A stretch of DNA of 64,000 nucleotides. It comes from Amia ocellicauda (taxonomy: Eukaryota; Chordata; Actinopteri; Amiiformes; Amiidae). The DNA is taken from the NCBI RefSeq assembly GCF_036373705.1, contig NC_089850.1:64089602-64153601 (forward strand), read 5' to 3'. Under the pieces are notes generated by a model, which was not told where the DNA came from, did no database searches, and saw only the letters and a list, made by a program, of their open reading frames with translations. Each line of letters starts with the position of its first letter. Position 1 is the stretch's first letter. Below are positions 58,492-64,000 of this stretch, piece after piece. Position numbers and translations under genes: made by a program.

Positions 58492-59066
58492 GTTTCAACT
58501 TTTGACAAATTGGAGCGTCATTTCATCTGATTATTTTCAGCTCAGATAGACGAGACACACACACACACACACACACAGATAGACACAACAGAGAAACACA
58601 CCTACAACACACAGAAATACAGGCACACTGACACACAGATAGACACAGAAATACAGAGACACACTCCGACACACACGACATACACAGAATCTGACACACA
58701 CACACTCTCTCCGATGTCACGTCAACATCAGGGTGTGCTAACGAGGCCTAAGGAGATCAATTCGCACTAATAAGCTACTGACGTGCCTCAGAGTCAATTA
58801 ATGACACAGAGAGAGTATGAAGGTGAATCTCTCCGTCACAGAGAGAGACACACTGAGAGGGACACAGAGACAGAGACCAACACACACACAGGCAGAGACA
58901 GAGACAGACAGACAGACAGACAGACACACACACACACACTACCAATGAACAGCCAGTAACAGACTGTGAATTCAATAATACATCTTTAATGAGCGACAGC
59001 AGCAGCCAATTACAGCGACAGAGGGGCGTGGTCTGTACAGGAAGCACAGGAATTGGGGGGAGGGCT

Positions 59067-59148
59067 CTACATCTTCTTCATCCAATCGAGCGAGGGCCCC
59101 TGGGGGTCGCAAGGGTGACTGGGGACGTCTGGGAGTCGCCCATCATCT
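59067..59148 (-). CDS. Candidate last coding exon of an unidentified minus-strand gene
   Basis: The minus strand has an acceptor 'gttcctctcag', then an open stretch [26 protein letters not shown] and TAG. ATTAAA, a polyadenylation signal variant, follows near 58992. I do not recognise the protein. With upstream exons beyond or hidden in the window, this could be a real terminal exon or chance. It is repeated at 63619-63700. Confidence 0.35.
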
Positions 59149-59279
59149 CTGAGAGGAACTGAGGGACAAAGGGGACAGGGTTCGGTGTCATTAATCAAAT
59201 CAAAGCCATTAGCTTCACATGCAGACACTTCTCTGCTGTTCGAAGTCACTCGTGTAGCGTTATGTTGGGTGTATTTTGA

Positions 59280-60631
<1,352 letters not shown>

Positions 60632-61347
60632 ATGCTACCAGTGACAAGGACACTAGCAAAACTCAAAACTATAGAACAATCAGTCAGGAAGGATAAGGAG
60701 AGAGCAATTGTCTGTGGCCACCTGCAAACTTCCATTTTTGGGGGTTGTCTTGCTGTTGCCCCTCCATTGCACCTGTTGTCACTTTCATTTGTACCAAAAC
60801 AGGTGACATTGATTCACAATCGCTTAGGCTTCCTAACTGGACAGATTGATATCCCTGAAGTTGAATTGACTTGGTGTTATACTGTGATGATTGTGTTCCC
60901 TTAATTTGTTTGAGCAGTGTATATCATCGGGACAATTGACAGTGGACATTTTTGTTTAGATTTTAATTTTATTTCATGTTGATAATGGTAAGAAACATAA
61001 ATAAACAAAAAAGATAAATGGAAACACAGACCAACTAAACTTTAATCTTTGTAATCTGGACTTTCTCTGGATCGTTAGTGTTGTTCATTAATTTAATTAA
61101 GATTTGAGTCTCCAAAACTCGGATGGACTCGGACTATGGTGACTCGGACGCAACTACAAGTCTGCTATCGGACAACAGACTGCATTACACCAGACTGGAC
61201 TAGATTGTACTGGACTGGAGTGGACTACACTTTACAGCACTGGATTCTCTTCTACTGGACTGAACTGGACTGACCAGCTCTCTCTCTCCTTCTCTCAATT
61301 CAATTAAATTCCTTTCCTTCCCCTTCTCCCTCTCTCTCACTGCCCAG

Positions 61348-62400
61348 TCCCCAACGGCAGCAGCTCCCTGAAGAAGCCGGCCAACTCTCCCGATGGTTTC
61401 CAGGTGGGCTTCCCCATGCGCACCAACTACATGTACGGCCGAGTGAAGCGCACGCTGCTGGAGGAGATCTTCGCGCTGACGCTGTGCCTATGGCTGAAGG
61501 GTGGCGCCGGGCCGGGCCTGGGGACACCCTTCTCCTACTCCGTCCCGGGGCAGGCCAACGAGATCGTGCTCATCGAGTGGGGCAACAACCCCATGGAGCT
61601 TCTGGTGAACGACAAGGTGGGAGAGAGAGTGTGTCTGTACTGTGTGTGTGTGTCTGTACTGTATGTGTGTGTCTGTACTGTGTGTGTGTTGTGTATGTGT
61701 ACTGTACTGTGTCTGTACTGTAGTGTGTACTGTGTGAATCTGTACTGTGTGTGTGTACTGTCTACTGTACTGTATCTTTCTTTCCTCCTTTAGTAACCAC
61801 TGTATGAACTAAATATCTTCATCCATTCAGAGCTCAAGATTTTACGTTGTATTGTATTGAATTGTATGTTGTACTTACTGCATTAACCCCATCTCTTTCC
61901 CGCTCTCCCCCAGGCGGTCACCCTCCCTCTCTCGCTGTCGGACAGTAAGTGGCACCATGTGTGTGTGTCCTGGTCCACTCGGGACGGCCAGTGGGAGGCG
62001 TTCCAGGATGGCGTGAAGAGGGGCGCCGGGGAGAACCTGGCCAGTTGGCATCCCATCAAGCCAGGGGGCGTCTTCATCCTGGGCCAGGAGCAGGTACGAC
62101 CTCTGACCTCTGAAGCAAGCAACCAGTCAGTCAGTCAGTCAGTCAGTCTGTGTTAAGGTACTGTATTAACCCATGTGGACCCCCTCTCAGGACACGCTAG
62201 GGGGCCGCTTCGACGCGACGCAGGCGTTTGTGGGGGAACTGGCCGGAGTGCAGCTGTGGTCGCGCGCCCTGTCTGCCCACGAGGTGTACAGCCTGGCCTC
62301 CTGCACCAGTCACATGACGGGGGACGTCATCGCCTGGACTGAGTCTGCCGTCGAGCTGCACGGTGGTGTCACCAAGTACCCCTTCGACCCCTGCCACTGA
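61348..62400 (+). pseudogene. Partial duplicate of nptx exons 3-5 (no exons 1-2)
   Basis: Exons 61348-61616, 61914-62093 and 62191-62400, all splice sites and the frame intact, the protein sequence apparently unchanged (the one coding difference noticed, GGC to GGT, is silent). It lacks the signal peptide and coiled-coil exons, so by itself it cannot make a secreted pentraxin. It could serve as alternative downstream exons of the same transcript, or be an assembly artefact. Confidence 0.8.
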
Positions 62401-63618
62401 CGACCCCTGACCTGCCCTCCTGTGTGTAACTGCTATAGTATTATACTATGGTGCAGTCCAGCAAACAAACATAGTACAGACACACAGTACAGTACACACA
62501 CACACAGTACAGTACAGTACAGACACACACACACAGTACAGACACACAGTACAGTACTCTAACACAGACGTGTAAAATGGTACGATATGCATTTCACACT
62601 ATATAATAAAATAATAATTGTAATTATAATATAATCAAAATCTTTATTGTCTTCCTTGAACTGTATGACAATGTGTTCTTTCTACAGTATTACTCTCGCG
62701 CGGCAACAAAGGGGCAGACTGACAGTACCAGTGCTGAGAGAGAGAGAGAGAGAAAGAGGGAGAGTGGGGACAAGAGGATGTCTCTCTAGTTGTCTATATA
62801 TCCATCCAGGCGTCATCTCCCTCGCTCTCTCCAGAAGGCAATATCTTTCTCTCTTTCAGGCTGTTGCACTATTTTTCTAACTTTTTCTCTCCCTCTGAGT
62901 TTAACCAACAGTCTCTATATAAGGCTTCCTCCACACCTTCTCTCCCTTCCCCCTCTCGCCAGTGTGTTACCTGCAGAATTAAGCTCTAGTTACACAATGT
63001 TAAAATAATAAGTGGGTGTCAATCCCCAGGGTTTGTAAATAAAGTTTCAACTTTTGACAAATTGGAGCGTCATTTCATCTGATTATTTTCAGCTCAGATA
63101 GACGAGACACACACACACACACACACACAGATAGACACAACAGAGAAACACACCTACAACACACAGAAATACAGGCACACTGACACACAGATAGACACAG
63201 AAATACAGAGACACACTCCGACACACACGACATACACAGAATCTGACACACACACACTCTCTCCGATGTCACGTCAACATCAGGGTGTGCTAACGAGGCC
63301 TAAGGAGATCAATTCGCACTAATAAGCTACTGACGTGCCTCAGAGCCAATTAATGACACAGAGAGAGTATGAAGGTGAATCTCTCCGTCACAGAGAGAGA
63401 CACACTGAGAGGGACACAGAGACAGAGACCAACACACACACAGGCAGAGACAGAGACAGACAGACAGACAGACAGACACACACACACACACTACCAATGA
63501 ACAGCCAGTAACAGACTGTGAATTCAATAATACATCTTTAATGAGCGACAGCAGCAGCCAATCACAGCGACAGAGGGGCGTGGTCTGTACAGGAAGCACA
63601 GGAATTGGGGGGAGGGCT

Positions 63619-63700
63619 CTACATCTTCTTCATCCAATCGAGCGAGGGCCCCTGGGGGTCGCAAGGGTGACTGGGGACGTCTGGGAGTCGCCCATCATCT
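63619..63700 (-). CDS. Second copy of the candidate minus-strand last exon
   Basis: Same 82-bp open segment, acceptor and stop as at 59067-59148. Conservation here reflects the recent duplication, not selection. Confidence 0.3.
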
Positions 63701-64000
63701 CTGAGAGGAACTGAGGGACAAAGGGGACAGGGTTCGGTGTCATTAATCAAATCAAAGCCATTAGCTTCACATGCAGACACTTCTCTGCTGTTCGAAGTCA
63801 CTCGTGTAGCGTTATGTTGGGTGTATTTTGATAAGAGCATTTTAGCTCTGAGCTGAAGCACTGATATAAAGAAGACCTCTCTCCCCCCCAAAGTTATCAG
63901 ATTTCCTAAACTCATCAGCTTGGAACTGGTTTACATCAAAGTGACAGTTTTGGGGAGGATGGCACCGAGAAAAGGCCAAATAGTTTGGAATCCTGCTATG

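Larger units (their letters stand above)
60632..64000 (+). repeat. Tandem duplication, copy 2 (runs off the window)
   Basis: Matches 56076-59448 with only about six substitutions that I noticed plus two microsatellite length differences over 3.37 kb. It starts abruptly after 'caacgccgaga' with the last ~290 bases of the Tc1 element. Confidence 0.93.

Noticed and set aside
59067-59148. Assigning the orphan exon to a gene neighbouring human NPTX1 or NPTXR (such as a CBX gene)
   Set aside because: The C-terminal residues do not resemble any CBX ending I know; naming it would be guesswork.

Overview
This is vertebrate nuclear DNA, most likely from a ray-finned fish. It has spliced genes with GT-AG introns. 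Between and inside the genes lie L2, CR1 and Tx1 LINE fragments, three Tc1-like transposons and a hAT relic, plus an exceptional amount of tandem repeat. The L2 copies end in the fish-type tail 'GTAAGTCGCCCTGGATAAGG' followed by (TAA)n. I cannot name the species; a non-teleost or early-branching teleost fish would fit the repeats, but that is inference.

Four protein-coding genes can be assembled exon by exon. (1) myh14-like non-muscle myosin II heavy chain, minus strand, 5' end only: noncoding exon and CpG-rich promoter near 10.3-10.6 kb, ATG at 8559, P-loop exon at 2207-2111, running off the window at base 1. (2) mpv17l, an Mpv17/PMP22 family protein, plus strand, coding exons 22903-24736, with a probable 5' UTR exon near 18.4 kb and a dead Tx1 LINE in that intron. 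(3) A baiap2 (IRSp53) family gene, minus strand, 14 coding exons from 40778 to 28388, predicted 624 aa, with every exon phase matching. (4) A neuronal pentraxin gene, plus strand, 5 exons 52736-57844, predicted 594 aa, with an unusual His/Asp-rich segment. Its last three exons recur at 61348-62400 in a second, nearly identical copy of a ~4.56 kb block that runs off the window end. A short candidate last exon of an unidentified minus-strand gene lies at 59067-59148 and recurs in the second copy.

Region by region: 1-10.6 kb is myh14, with a large intron full of repeats; 10.6-18.3 kb is transposon debris and minisatellites; 18.3-24.9 kb is mpv17l; 25-28.4 kb is intergenic with nested repeats; 28.4-41.9 kb is the baiap2-type gene; 42-52.6 kb is LINE-rich intergenic DNA; 52.7-64 kb is the pentraxin gene and its partial tandem duplicate.

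The most notable patterns are these. A minisatellite in the myh14 intron is visibly built from the 3' end of the preceding coding exon plus its splice donor. Two repeat families sit in the sense orientation at intron ends in several unrelated genes: TGTGTCTGTACTG-type arrays right after 5' splice sites, and CAGTCAGTGTTAATGT-type units before 3' splice sites. Repeats are nested three deep. The MYH + BAIAP2 + NPTX combination looks like a further copy of a vertebrate paralogous block.
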